Positions 1 through 6,820 of a stretch of DNA of 10,221 bases are shown piece after piece. The notes below the pieces were generated by a model. It worked only from the letters and a program-made list of their open reading frames with translations. It did no database searches and was not told where the DNA came from. How positions within the stretch are numbered: the stretch's first letter is position 1; every line of letters begins with the position of its first letter. This DNA is from Melioribacteraceae bacterium (GTDB taxonomy: Bacteria > Bacteroidota > Ignavibacteria > Ignavibacteriales > Melioribacteraceae): contig JAQICK010000114.1 in assembly GCA_027858595.1 (NCBI GenBank), positions 1-10,221 on the forward strand. The letters run 5' to 3'. The translations under genes were made by a program, and so were the position numbers.

Positions 1-230
1 TTATTATTAATTTCACCAAACTCTTCTGAGTAATAATTGTGGTCTGGATATTTTTCTTGGATAATACTGAGTATAATTTTTTCGCTCTCAATATCCTCAG
101 CTAATCCAATGTCATTTGCTGATTTAAATTTTGCTTTATGCTTCTTTCCAAAATTTTCAGACAGATATTTTCCTGCAGTGAGAGCTGTTAGTTTTGCAAC
201 TTCAAGATATTCTTTAGAATCCAATATCAC
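1..230 (-). CDS. Inositol monophosphatase family protein, N-terminal part (runs off left edge)
   Basis: The first 76 codons of a Mg-dependent sugar-phosphatase-fold enzyme are visible; the rest lies beyond base 1. The family hydrolyses inositol monophosphates and related phosphates (SuhB, CysQ, human IMPA1). Family signatures seen: a helical start (EVAKLTALTAGKYL), then DIGLAED at residues 40-46, matching the DLVTxxD motif, then YPDHNYYSEE at 61-70, matching the fPdHxxxgEE motif whose last Glu binds metal (Glu70 in human IMPA1). Asp46 and Glu69/Glu70 are kept, though the usual Thr of the DLVT motif is Leu43. The start is GTG at 228-230: an in-frame stop lies at 243-245, an ATG at 235-237 is out of frame and runs straight into a stop, and AAAAGG sits 8 bases upstream. 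Substrate cannot be told from this fragment; CysQ-like nucleotidase is an alternative. Confidence 0.82.
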   Translation of the reverse strand, partial: MILDSKEYLEVAKLTALTAGKYLSENFGKKHKAKFKSANDIGLAEDIESEKIILSIIQEKYPDHNYYSEEFGEINN

Positions 231-238
231 TTTACATA

Positions 239-244
239 CCTTTT
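239..244 (-). promoter_or_regulatory. Ribosome binding site deciding a GTG start
   Basis: AAAAGG on the minus strand, 8 bases before the GTG at 228-230. It supports GTG as the start of the inositol-monophosphatase-family gene; no in-frame ATG exists between the upstream stop and the conserved region. Confidence 0.6.
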
Positions 245-251
245 AGTTTAT

Positions 252-270
252 AAAAACCTTTAAGGTTTTT
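252..270. repeat. Perfect 19-base palindrome AACCTT-T-AAGGTT with A/T tails
   Basis: AAAAACCTT, a single T, then AAGGTTTTT: 9-base arms around one base, or an 8-bp hairpin with a 3-base loop. The A-run before and T-run after make it look like a small bidirectional terminator. It lies 22 bases upstream of the GTG start of the inositol-monophosphatase-family gene, between that gene and the U32 gene transcribed toward it. The core recurs in inverted orientation at 536-548. Function is not shown by the sequence. Confidence 0.6.
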
Positions 271-293
271 GAATATTTAATGTTAGAAAATAT

Positions 294-507
294 GGCTGAG
301 TTCTAGTTATAACAGCACTATTTAATAGTAATGTTATCAATAAAAAATCTGTCATTTCGAATCCCGATGTAGTTTGTCGGTGTGAGAAATCTCGTGAATA
401 GTAGGAGATTTCTCAATCGCTACAAAACAAGCTCATTTCGAAATGACATTGAAACGACACTGAGAAAATAGAAGAGCATTATTTGCTGTTATAATTAGAA
501 CTCATCC
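294..507. mobile_element. MITE-like element with 24-bp terminal inverted repeats and 8-bp target duplication
   Basis: The two ends (294-317 and 484-507) are inverted repeats matching at 22 of 24 positions; both begin GG and end TTATAACAGCA going inward. Immediately outside lies the same 8-mer, GAAAATAT, at 286-293 and 508-515 (a ninth base, G, also matches if shared with the left end). Flush inverted ends plus a direct flanking duplication are the classic mark of transposase-mediated insertion. The 214-bp element has no coding capacity, so it would be a MITE mobilised in trans. The interior carries a short palindrome (317-329) and a TGTCATTTCGA-type repeat (350-448). GG-starting ends and 8-bp duplications occur in several IS families, such as IS1595 and IS6; I cannot assign a parent. 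Confidence 0.68.
350..448. repeat. TGTCATTTCGA-type intergenic palindromic repeat (nested)
   Basis: The outer arms are a perfect 12-base inverted repeat, TGTCATTTCGAA at 350-361 against 437-448. Inside is a perfect 11-base inverted repeat, TGAGAAATCTC at 383-393 against 405-415, around an 11-base loop. A small CCGA/TCGG pair (364-367, 377-380) lies between. The whole can fold into a long imperfect hairpin on either strand. From memory, repeats of this TGTCATTTCGA...GAGAAATCTC form are scattered between genes in many Bacteroidota/Chlorobi-group genomes; that is recall, not a search. I see no obvious target duplication at its own ends. Confidence 0.75.
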
Positions 508-535
508 GAAAATATGAATCCGTTCCAACAAGCAT

Positions 536-548
536 AACCTTAAAGGTT
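536..548. repeat. Second AACCTT-A-AAGGTT palindrome
   Basis: A perfect 13-base palindrome, AACCTT, A, AAGGTT. Read on the minus strand it gives AACCTTTAAGGTT, the same core as at 252-270, so the two copies are inverted relative to each other and flank the MITE-like element. It lies 55 bases downstream of the stop of the U32 gene. It has no T-run, so a terminator role is doubtful. Confidence 0.5.
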
Positions 549-603
549 TCTGCTTTGTATTATACTTTCTACTTCCCAATTTGCAACTTTTGCTTTTTCC
601 ATT

Positions 604-1812
604 TTATGCTGGAATTACTTTATATACTTGATCTCTGGGTCGAACTAGTTCATTTAAGAAAAATGTAACTTCTTCGCCTTTAGTTGCATGGTCAATTTGT
701 TTTTCATCCTTCATTAAAGACTGCAATGTAGTCTCAACAAATCCTGTTGTGTTTCCTGTTATGTACAAAGTGTCGTTTAATGCAATATCACCAGCTTCTA
801 ATTTCACATGTGCAATTTTGGGTTTTTTGTAGAAGTTCAAAACTTTTCCAACGTACATTTTTTTAGTTGTTGCTTGATTTCCATAACGCTCCGTATAATC
901 ATTTCCACTCGGAGTTCCGTGATAAAACCCAGCCGAGAAGCCTCGATTATAAACTTTACTTAAATCGTCAAACATTTCCCTCTTTACTTCTTTGTCAAGT
1001 TTGCCTTCAAAATAGAGGTCAATTGCTTGGCGATAATTAGCAACAGCCTTGGCAATATATTCTGGACTTCTCTTTCGCCCCTCAATTTTAAATGAGTCAA
1101 TTCCTGCTTCTATTAGTTCATCTAAAAATTCTATTGTGTTCATATCTTTAGGCGACATAACATAATCTTCACCAATTATAAAACTTGTTTCACCACTTGT
1201 ATCGTGAATCTCATATTCGCGTCTGCAATTTTGCAAGCACTCACCAGTATTTGCACTTTGCCCAAACGCATGATGACTCATAAAGCATCTTCCACTAACT
1301 GCAACGCACATGGCACCGTGAACAAAGGCTTCAATTTCAATATCAACTTTACTTTTTATTTCTTTTATCTGATCTAATGTGCATTCGCGAGCAAGGACAA
1401 TTCTTTTTGCGCCCAGTCTTTTGTACATTTTTGCGGCTCCAGAATTACTAACCGAAGCCTGAGTACTGATACATAAAGGCAATTCGTATTCTAGGCATTT
1501 ATCAATAATTGCCATATCCCATGCAATTACAAAATCAATATTACATCTTTTTGCTTCTTTTAAAACTAAATCTAACTTCTCATTTTGCTCGTCAAAGACA
1601 ACAGCGTTTACTGTTAGATGGGCATCTACGTTGTTTTCATGAAGATAGTTTACTACTTCCTCTAATTCATCAAGAGCAAAATTACTTGCCTTTGCACGCA
1701 AATTTAGTTCATCAACTCCAAAGTATATTGCGTCAGCTCCATATTTTACAGCTGTTCTGAGCATTTTCCAATCGCCAGCACCTGCAAGCAATTCAGGTTT
1801 CTTTATATCCAT
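604..1812 (-). CDS. U32 family 'peptidase', probable tRNA/rRNA hydroxylation enzyme
   Basis: A 402-residue U32 protein. The start region PELLAGAGDWKMLRTAV and GADAIYFGV (25-33) is the typical first strand-helix of the TIM-barrel-like fold. The family signature EAFVHGAMCVAVSGRC lies at 161-176, and FKIEGRKRSPEY at 241-252. Cys169, Cys176, Cys192 and Cys196 sit where family members such as UbiU/UbiV and TrhP bind an iron-sulfur cluster. The family is annotated as collagenase-like (PrtC), but characterised bacterial members hydroxylate RNA (TrhP/YegQ on tRNA U34, RlhA on 23S rRNA) or ubiquinone precursors. The length and C-terminal beta domain (about 315-402) fit the YrrO/TrhP type, which I infer as the role. 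The ATG start is backed by GAAAGG 6 bases upstream (1819-1824). It diverges from the signalling operon and points toward the inositol-monophosphatase-family gene across the repeat-filled gap. Confidence 0.88.
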   Translation of the reverse strand: MDIKKPELLAGAGDWKMLRTAVKYGADAIYFGVDELNLRAKASNFALDELEEVVNYLHENNVDAHLTVNAVVFDEQNEKLDLVLKEAKRCNIDFVIAWDMAIIDKCLEYELPLCISTQASVSNSGAAKMYKRLGAKRIVLARECTLDQIKEIKSKVDIEIEAFVHGAMCVAVSGRCFMSHHAFGQSANTGECLQNCRREYEIHDTSGETSFIIGEDYVMSPKDMNTIEFLDELIEAGIDSFKIEGRKRSPEYIAKAVANYRQAIDLYFEGKLDKEVKREMFDDLSKVYNRGFSAGFYHGTPSGNDYTERYGNQATTKKMYVGKVLNFYKKPKIAHVKLEAGDIALNDTLYITGNTTGFVETTLQSLMKDEKQIDHATKGEEVTFFLNELVRPRDQVYKVIPA

Positions 1813-1940
1813 TTGATACCTTTCAACTTTATAAGAAACAAAAATAAGAAATCATTTTTACATGTTTATAATTTTTAATAGTGATTATGTTCTACTTTAT
1901 TATTATTACATCTAATATTTCTAATCTGAGCACCTTAGAT

Positions 1941-1957
1941 TTATGAAATATTCATAA
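1941..1957. promoter_or_regulatory. Inverted repeat in the divergent intergenic region, possible operator
   Basis: TTATGAA, 3 bases, TTCATAA: a perfect 7-3-7 inverted repeat 43 bases before the kinase start, in the 188-base gap between the U32 gene and the signalling operon. The region must hold promoters in both directions but is so AT-rich that no -35/-10 pair stands out (a weak TTGATT at 1961 with TAAATT at 1983 is possible). There is no GG-N10-GC sigma-54 promoter here. An operator role is a guess from position and symmetry. Confidence 0.22.
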
Positions 1958-2000
1958 TTATTGATTAACTTATAGGAATAAATAAATTCAATCTAAATGT

Positions 2001-3920
2001 ATGAATATTGACTTTTCAGGTTTACTAAAATTATTCCAAGAGCTTAGTGGGTCTGCCTTCAGTTTTATTATAGAAACTGAAAGCGACAACGGCATTGTTG
2101 CATATAGTAATGATTCAACTCCTGAAATTGATGCAATCACTAGTCAATTTTATTCTGAATTTATTAATAGCACTAATGATGTAAGTGATATAAGTCAACT
2201 GAATTCTGCAAAAAAATTAAAATCTTTTTTCGGAGTAAAATCCTTGTTTTTAATTCCACTTGCAAATTTGGATTATTCTTCGTTTTATTTAATTGACATC
2301 AATGATTTTGAAGACGATCCAACATCCCGAAATCCACATTTAGCAACAATCATTAATTCTCTAGAATCTGAAATACATTTAAATTACGAACTTCATGATA
2401 AATTGGAGTTAACTCTATCTAAGATAGATGCAGTAGTTTATTCCTATAATATAAAGCGGAATGATTACGACTTTATTTCAAAATCAGCTGAAAATATTAT
2501 TGGCATCTCCGTAGCGGAAATTAAAAAGAATCCAATAAAATTATTAAAAAGAATTAAAAAAGAGTACTTCCAAGATTACAAATCTTTTGCTACTAAAATT
2601 AGTCATGGTGAATCATCATCATTTGATTACGAGTATAAAACTAATTCTGGGAAATACCGTTTTCTTCATCACGTGGCAGAGCCAATAATTATAGATGGTC
2701 GAATTGAAAAAGTTGTTGGTGTAATTACTGATATAACAAGAGAAAAGGATGTTTTTCGAAAACTCGAAAAATCAGAAAAAAGATTTGGTTTACTAATTAA
2801 CACAGCTATAGATTTCATCTATTCGTTAAATGGTTTTGGATATCTAATACAAGTAAATGAAAATGGGGCTAATGCCCTTGGTTACAAACCAGATGAGATG
2901 CTAGGTAAACATTTTCTTGATTTTGCTGCTGATTATCAAAAAAACGAATTGTCCGAATCATTTCAAAATATGCTATCGAGTAAATCAACAATACATTTTG
3001 AAATAGATTTGCTACACAAACTAAATAAGCCAATTAAATACGAATTCCTCGCTACACCGCTACTTGAAGGGGAAGAAATTACAGGAATGCTTGGTATTGG
3101 ACGTGATGTTACTCGTCGCAGGAAAAATGAAGACACAATCAACAACTTAAATTTAAAATTAAAAGAGTCGCAAAGAATAGTTGAAATAGAGCGTGATAGA
3201 GCAAAGCAACAAATTACTATTTTGGAAGAAATAAACCTTTTGAAGAGTGAATTCATTTCCAATGTATCTCACGAATTGCGTACACCACTTGCTTCAATTG
3301 TTGGCTTTGCAGAAACATTAGTTTCTGATGAAGCTCTACCTAAAGATTTAATTACAGAATTTAGTGGAATAATTTTAACAGAGGGAAAAAGATTAGCAAA
3401 ATTTATTGACGATATTCTTGATTTTTCAGAACTTGAAAGCGGCGGTGCAAATCTGAATAAAGAAGAATTTAATATTACCAAAGTCTTGAGTTCAGTTGCA
3501 GAGAAAGTTGAAAAGGATTTTAGATCACAAAATATTTCCTTTACCCCTTTAATACCCGATGCAGAAATCACTATCTTTGCGGACAAAGAGAAATTAATAA
3601 AAGCTTTTAATACAATTTTTGAAAATACTCTTCGGTTTACAAAGAGCGGTGACAGTGTTTCTTTTGTTGTGCAAGATTTTTTAAAAGAAGTAGAAATTAG
3701 TATAAGTGATGATGGAAATGGAATTTCTGAGAGTGAGTTAGAACTTCTTTTTGATAAATTTCATTCTGCTGGCTCAACAAATGCAGTAACTCCTACAGCT
3801 GGGATTGCTTTGTCGTTGGTGAAGCAGATTTTTGATCACCACAAAGGATTATTACAAGTAAAGAGTAGTCTAGGCGAAGGAACTACATTTATTATTCGGT
3901 TACCAAAAAAAAATAGTTAA
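2001..3920 (+). CDS. Cytoplasmic GAF/PAS/PAS sensor histidine kinase with atypical G2 box
   Basis: A 639-residue two-component sensor kinase with no membrane segment or signal peptide, so it senses an internal cue. Order seen: a GAF-like N-terminus (about 5-125), a first PAS domain (about 135-248, ending VVGVITDITREKD), a second PAS (about 258-372, ending GMLGIGRDVTRRR), a coiled-coil linker (about 375-412), HisKA with SHELRTPL and phospho-acceptor His424, then the ATPase domain. In the latter, the N box has Asn542 (FENTLRFT), the G1 box is DDGNG (570-574), the F box is LFDKFH, and GEGTTF (625-630) matches the end of the domain. The G2 box, normally GTGLGLS, reads TAGIALS (599-605): only one glycine is left. 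The ATP lid is therefore unusual and activity may be reduced. No clear ribosome binding site precedes the ATG; an overlapping ATG at 1997 stops after four codons. It is the first gene of a four-gene operon, and its gap to the response regulator is 9 bases. Confidence 0.9.
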   Translation: MNIDFSGLLKLFQELSGSAFSFIIETESDNGIVAYSNDSTPEIDAITSQFYSEFINSTNDVSDISQLNSAKKLKSFFGVKSLFLIPLANLDYSSFYLIDINDFEDDPTSRNPHLATIINSLESEIHLNYELHDKLELTLSKIDAVVYSYNIKRNDYDFISKSAENIIGISVAEIKKNPIKLLKRIKKEYFQDYKSFATKISHGESSSFDYEYKTNSGKYRFLHHVAEPIIIDGRIEKVVGVITDITREKDVFRKLEKSEKRFGLLINTAIDFIYSLNGFGYLIQVNENGANALGYKPDEMLGKHFLDFAADYQKNELSESFQNMLSSKSTIHFEIDLLHKLNKPIKYEFLATPLLEGEEITGMLGIGRDVTRRRKNEDTINNLNLKLKESQRIVEIERDRAKQQITILEEINLLKSEFISNVSHELRTPLASIVGFAETLVSDEALPKDLITEFSGIILTEGKRLAKFIDDILDFSELESGGANLNKEEFNITKVLSSVAEKVEKDFRSQNISFTPLIPDAEITIFADKEKLIKAFNTIFENTLRFTKSGDSVSFVVQDFLKEVEISISDDGNGISESELELLFDKFHSAGSTNAVTPTAGIALSLVKQIFDHHKGLLQVKSSLGEGTTFIIRLPKKNS

Positions 3921-3925
3921 GAGGA
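3919..3925 (+). promoter_or_regulatory. Ribosome binding site deciding a TTG start
   Basis: AAGAGGA overlaps the last two bases of the kinase stop codon and lies 4 bases before TTG at 3930. No in-frame ATG precedes the conserved receiver motif VDDE, so TTG is the best start for the response regulator. The arrangement suggests translational coupling to the kinase. Confidence 0.6.
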
Positions 3926-3929
3926 TAGT

Positions 3930-5327
3930 TTGGAGAAAACAAATTTGGGGAAATTAATTTTTATTGTTGACGATGAGCCGTCCATAAGAAAATTATTGAC
4001 ACATTGGGTTAAAAATCAGTGGGGCTACGAAGTAGTAACCTTCGAAAAAGGGTTAGATATGATGAAAGAGTTGGATCAAAATCCAGCCCTAATTCTGCTT
4101 GATATTATGCTTCCAGATTCAAATGGTGTTGAACTCCTTTCCGAAATCAAAAGCTATAATCCTAATCTTCCTGTAATTATGCTTTCAGCACAGGGTAGCA
4201 TTGAAGTTGCTCTCGAATCACTTAGGCTAGGTGCTTTCGATTACTTCCCTAAACCTATTGATAGTAATCGCATTGAACCTGCAATAAAAAATGCAATTAG
4301 AAGTTACGATTTACATAAACGAGTAGAAGAATTAGAAGATAATATACAAAACGAATATAGCTTCGATAATATTATATCTAACGACCCTCGTATGCAAACC
4401 GTTTTTAAGCTTGTATCCAAAATTTTGAACAACGACATTACTGTTTTAATAAATGGAGAGAGCGGAACTGGAAAAGAACTTGTTGCTAGAGCAATTCACT
4501 ATAATGGAAAAAGAAAAGATAAACCATTTGTGGTCGTAAATTGTGCATCAATACCCCGAGAACTTTTGGAAAGCGAATTATTTGGACATGAGAAAGGTTC
4601 CTTTACTGGGGCACATCAAAGAAAGCTTGGTAAATTTGAAGCAGCTAATGCTGGCACTCTATTTCTAGATGAGATTGGCGAAATGGAAATGGCACTTCAA
4701 GCAAAAATTTTGCGTGTTATTCAAGAAAAAGAATTTGAAAGAGTTGGTGGAAATGAAACTTTGAAAGTAGATGTAAGAATTCTTTCTGCTACCAATAGAG
4801 ACCTAAAGGAAATGGTTGAAAACAATGAGTTCCGAGAGGATCTATACTACCGTCTCAGTTCATTTCCAATTGTTGTTCCTTCTTTACGAAATAGACGTGG
4901 AGATATAGTGGTTTTAATAAATCATTTTATCGAAAAGTTTAATAAGAAAATTGGAACTAAGATTAAGGGCTTATCCAAAAAAGCAATGAAACATGTTTAT
5001 GATTACGATTGGCCTGGAAATATTAGGGAACTCGAAAATACTATTGAGCGTTGTATTATCCTTACTGATACTGATGAAATTGATCTTGATGTACTTCCGG
5101 AGGCTATTTTATCACCAAATATTAATAAACAAATTGATAAGAATGGTGCAATGTTTACTGAAAGCTCTCCTATTATTCCATTTGAAAAGTTAAAAGAAGA
5201 AGCAATTAAACATGCATTAGATAGAACAAACGGAAACGTTGTGGAAGCTGCTAGAAAACTTAATATTGGTAGAGCCACAATGTACAGACTAATGGAAAAA
5301 TATAGCCTTGATGTAGAGAGGAGATAA
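3930..5327 (+). CDS. NtrC-family sigma-54-dependent response regulator
   Basis: A 465-residue activator that, once phosphorylated, oligomerises and uses ATP hydrolysis to open sigma-54 RNA polymerase promoters. The receiver (about 8-122) has the acidic pair Asp14/Asp15, phospho-acceptor Asp58 (LLDIMLPD), Ser86 and Lys108 (FPKPI). The AAA+ domain (about 145-375) has Walker A GESGTGKE (176-183), the sigma-54 contact loop GSFTGA (223-228, a variant of GAFTGA), Walker B GTLFLDEIGE (242-251) and the arginine-finger region FREDLYYRL (301-309). The C-terminus carries a Fis-type helix-turn-helix (about 434-460, NGNVVEAARKLNIGRATMYR). All catalytic residues look intact. The start is TTG with AAGAGGA upstream. 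It directly follows the PAS kinase, its probable phosphodonor, and its TAA abuts the ATG of the STAS gene. No sigma-54 promoter is visible in the window, so its targets lie elsewhere. Confidence 0.95.
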   Translation: MEKTNLGKLIFIVDDEPSIRKLLTHWVKNQWGYEVVTFEKGLDMMKELDQNPALILLDIMLPDSNGVELLSEIKSYNPNLPVIMLSAQGSIEVALESLRLGAFDYFPKPIDSNRIEPAIKNAIRSYDLHKRVEELEDNIQNEYSFDNIISNDPRMQTVFKLVSKILNNDITVLINGESGTGKELVARAIHYNGKRKDKPFVVVNCASIPRELLESELFGHEKGSFTGAHQRKLGKFEAANAGTLFLDEIGEMEMALQAKILRVIQEKEFERVGGNETLKVDVRILSATNRDLKEMVENNEFREDLYYRLSSFPIVVPSLRNRRGDIVVLINHFIEKFNKKIGTKIKGLSKKAMKHVYDYDWPGNIRELENTIERCIILTDTDEIDLDVLPEAILSPNINKQIDKNGAMFTESSPIIPFEKLKEEAIKHALDRTNGNVVEAARKLNIGRATMYRLMEKYSLDVERR

Positions 5328-5666
5328 ATGCCAATTTTAACTGAAACAATAGACGGAGTCTCTGTAATTTTAGTTGACTTAGAGCGTGCTACCAATACAG
5401 TTGCAGAGAGTTTTAAGTATAACATAAATTTTGAACTTGCAGCAGATAGCAATAAATTTATTTTTGATTTATCAAAATGCGAATTTATTGACTCTACTTT
5501 TCTTTCTGCTTTGGTTATATCTTATAAAAGAATAGCTGAAGCTGGTGGAAAGTTAAGAATAGTTGGATTAAAACCAGCTGTAGAATCCATGTTTCAGCTA
5601 ACAAGACTAAATAAAATATTTGATGTTTTTGCTGATGAAAAAGAGGCGTTAAAAAGTTTAGGGTAA
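5328..5666 (+). CDS. STAS-domain anti-anti-sigma factor (SpoIIAA/RsbV-like)
   Basis: A 112-residue single STAS domain. In partner-switching systems such a protein, when unphosphorylated, captures an anti-sigma kinase and frees its target; phosphorylation on a Ser turns it off and a PP2C phosphatase turns it on. The core FDLSKCEFIDSTFLSALV places the likely phospho-Ser at Ser56 (Asp55-Ser56-Thr57), the same position as RsbV Ser56. The usual DS(S/T)GLG has Phe58 and Ser60 in place of the two glycines, which may alter the partner surface. The ATG follows the NtrC-type gene's TAA with no gap, and AGGAG (5319-5323) lies inside the end of that gene, so translation is probably coupled. The next gene encodes a fitting phosphatase. 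No RsbW-type kinase is in the window, so the partner is unknown. Confidence 0.88.
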   Translation: MPILTETIDGVSVILVDLERATNTVAESFKYNINFELAADSNKFIFDLSKCEFIDSTFLSALVISYKRIAEAGGKLRIVGLKPAVESMFQLTRLNKIFDVFADEKEALKSLG

Positions 5667-5675
5667 ATAAATATT

Positions 5676-6809
5676 ATGACAGAATACAAACACAAAATAT
5701 TACTAGTAGAGGACGATAAAAATATTGCTCGCTTAATTAAGTATAATCTTGATAAAGGGGGCTATGACGTTCAGCACGGAATTAATGGGGCAATTGGATT
5801 TGAACTTGTTAAATCATTTCAACCTGATGTAATTATTAGCGACATAATGATGCCAGAAGTTGATGGCTTTGCTTTTAGAAAAATGTTGATTAATTCCCCA
5901 GAATTTAAATCAATCCCTTTTATTTTTCTCACCGCAAAAGGTGAAGAAGATGATATGCTACAAGCGTATGATTTAGATATTCAGGATTACATTGTTAAAA
6001 CTGCTAGCCCTAAAATTATTTTAGCAAAACTTAAATCAATTATCTCTTCAAGTGCAGTGCAGAAAGCTCAAGGTGAAACAGAAATTAAAGCTGCTGCAGC
6101 TGCAATGGGTGCTCAAGTTGTTCCAGATAATGTTCCAGAATTTACTGGATACAAAATTACTCAGCTTCACAAGCCATTTAAAGATATCCCTGGTGGTGAT
6201 TTTATTGATTATGTGAAAATTAATGAAGAAATAATGGTTGTAGTCCTTGGTGATGTTATGGGTAAAAAATGGGGGGCTTGGTATTTTGCTGTTGCATACG
6301 CAGGATACGTAAGAAGTGCTATCCGCTCTACTATTAACGAATCTACAAATATTATTGCCAGTGATATAGTACAACGAGTGAATGAGGCAGTTTTTAACGA
6401 TGAACGAATTTCAGATGTTTTTGTTACGCTATCTATTCTTGTTCTAGATAGAAATAAGGGTACTATTGGATATTGTGGTGCTGGCGACATTCCTCTATTT
6501 CATCTGTCTAATGGAAAAGTTGGACTTATAAAATCAGAAGGAACTTTGCTCGGATTTTCGAAAGATGGAAATTATGAAACTGTAGATATTACTTTACTAA
6601 ATAACGATGAAATTTTTGTTATAACTGATGGAATAATTGAATCCCGCGATATCAAAGGTGAATCAATTGAAAATGAAAGATTGATTGATATTATATTGAA
6701 GAAGGGTGAAAATGATTCTTTGCAGTTTATTGAAAGTAGTGTTTCAAAACTAACCAACAATATATTTGAAGATGATACTACAATAATTTGTATCCAGAAG
6801 AAAGACTAA
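5676..6809 (+). CDS. Receiver-PP2C phosphatase response regulator (RsbU/SpoIIE-like)
   Basis: A 377-residue fusion of a CheY-like receiver and a SpoIIE-type PP2C serine phosphatase. The receiver (about 6-122) has Asp13/Asp14, phospho-acceptor Asp56 (ISDIMMPEVDG), Thr86 and Lys108. A linker with five alanines in a row (139-143) probably forms a helix. The phosphatase part (about 160-375) has GGDFIDY (173-179), LGDVMGKKWGA (191-201), GTLLGF (289-294), ITDGIIES (316-323) and EDDTTII (365-371), so the metal-binding aspartates are present. The usual NAGH(N/P)P motif is changed to GAGDIP (268-273). Predicted role: when phosphorylated on Asp56, it dephosphorylates Ser56 of the STAS protein encoded 9 bases upstream. 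The PAS kinase of the same operon is the obvious phosphodonor, shared with the NtrC-type regulator. A weak AGGG (5660-5663) lies 12 bases before the ATG. The gene ends 11 bases from a convergent gene. Confidence 0.92.
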   Translation: MTEYKHKILLVEDDKNIARLIKYNLDKGGYDVQHGINGAIGFELVKSFQPDVIISDIMMPEVDGFAFRKMLINSPEFKSIPFIFLTAKGEEDDMLQAYDLDIQDYIVKTASPKIILAKLKSIISSSAVQKAQGETEIKAAAAAMGAQVVPDNVPEFTGYKITQLHKPFKDIPGGDFIDYVKINEEIMVVVLGDVMGKKWGAWYFAVAYAGYVRSAIRSTINESTNIIASDIVQRVNEAVFNDERISDVFVTLSILVLDRNKGTIGYCGAGDIPLFHLSNGKVGLIKSEGTLLGFSKDGNYETVDITLLNNDEIFVITDGIIESRDIKGESIENERLIDIILKKGENDSLQFIESSVSKLTNNIFEDDTTIICIQKKD

Positions 6810-6820
6810 TAAGTTTAACC

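Noticed and set aside
37..246. Plus-strand frame of 69 codons across the left end
   Set aside because: It is antisense to the inositol-monophosphatase-family fragment, whose minus-strand translation carries clear family motifs.
351..447. CRISPR or tRNA-like structure suggested by the strong palindromes
   Set aside because: There is no repeat-spacer periodicity and no tRNA-like cloverleaf; the arms are better explained as an intergenic palindromic repeat.
540..602. A 20-codon minus-strand frame starting one base after the U32 stop and ending in the AACCTTTAAGGTT palindrome
   Set aside because: Very short, no convincing ribosome binding site, no recognisable family; purine-rich sequence easily gives such a frame.
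1311..1330. TGGCAC at 1311-1317 as part of a sigma-54 promoter
   Set aside because: No TTGC at the right spacing and it lies inside the U32 coding region; none of the intergenic gaps shows a GG-N10-GC pair.
1961..1988. TTGATT, 16 bases, TAAATT as a sigma-70 promoter for the kinase operon
   Set aside because: Weak match in very AT-rich sequence, and it would leave almost no leader before the ATG; not strong enough to list on its own.
2963..3586. Two minus-strand frames of about 100 codons inside the kinase gene
   Set aside because: Antisense to the PAS2, HisKA and start of the ATPase domain; no family resemblance.
5003..5452. 149-codon minus-strand frame opposite the NtrC-type and STAS genes
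   Set aside because: Low-complexity Ser/Ile/Leu-rich translation lying opposite two strongly supported genes; a shadow of their codon use.
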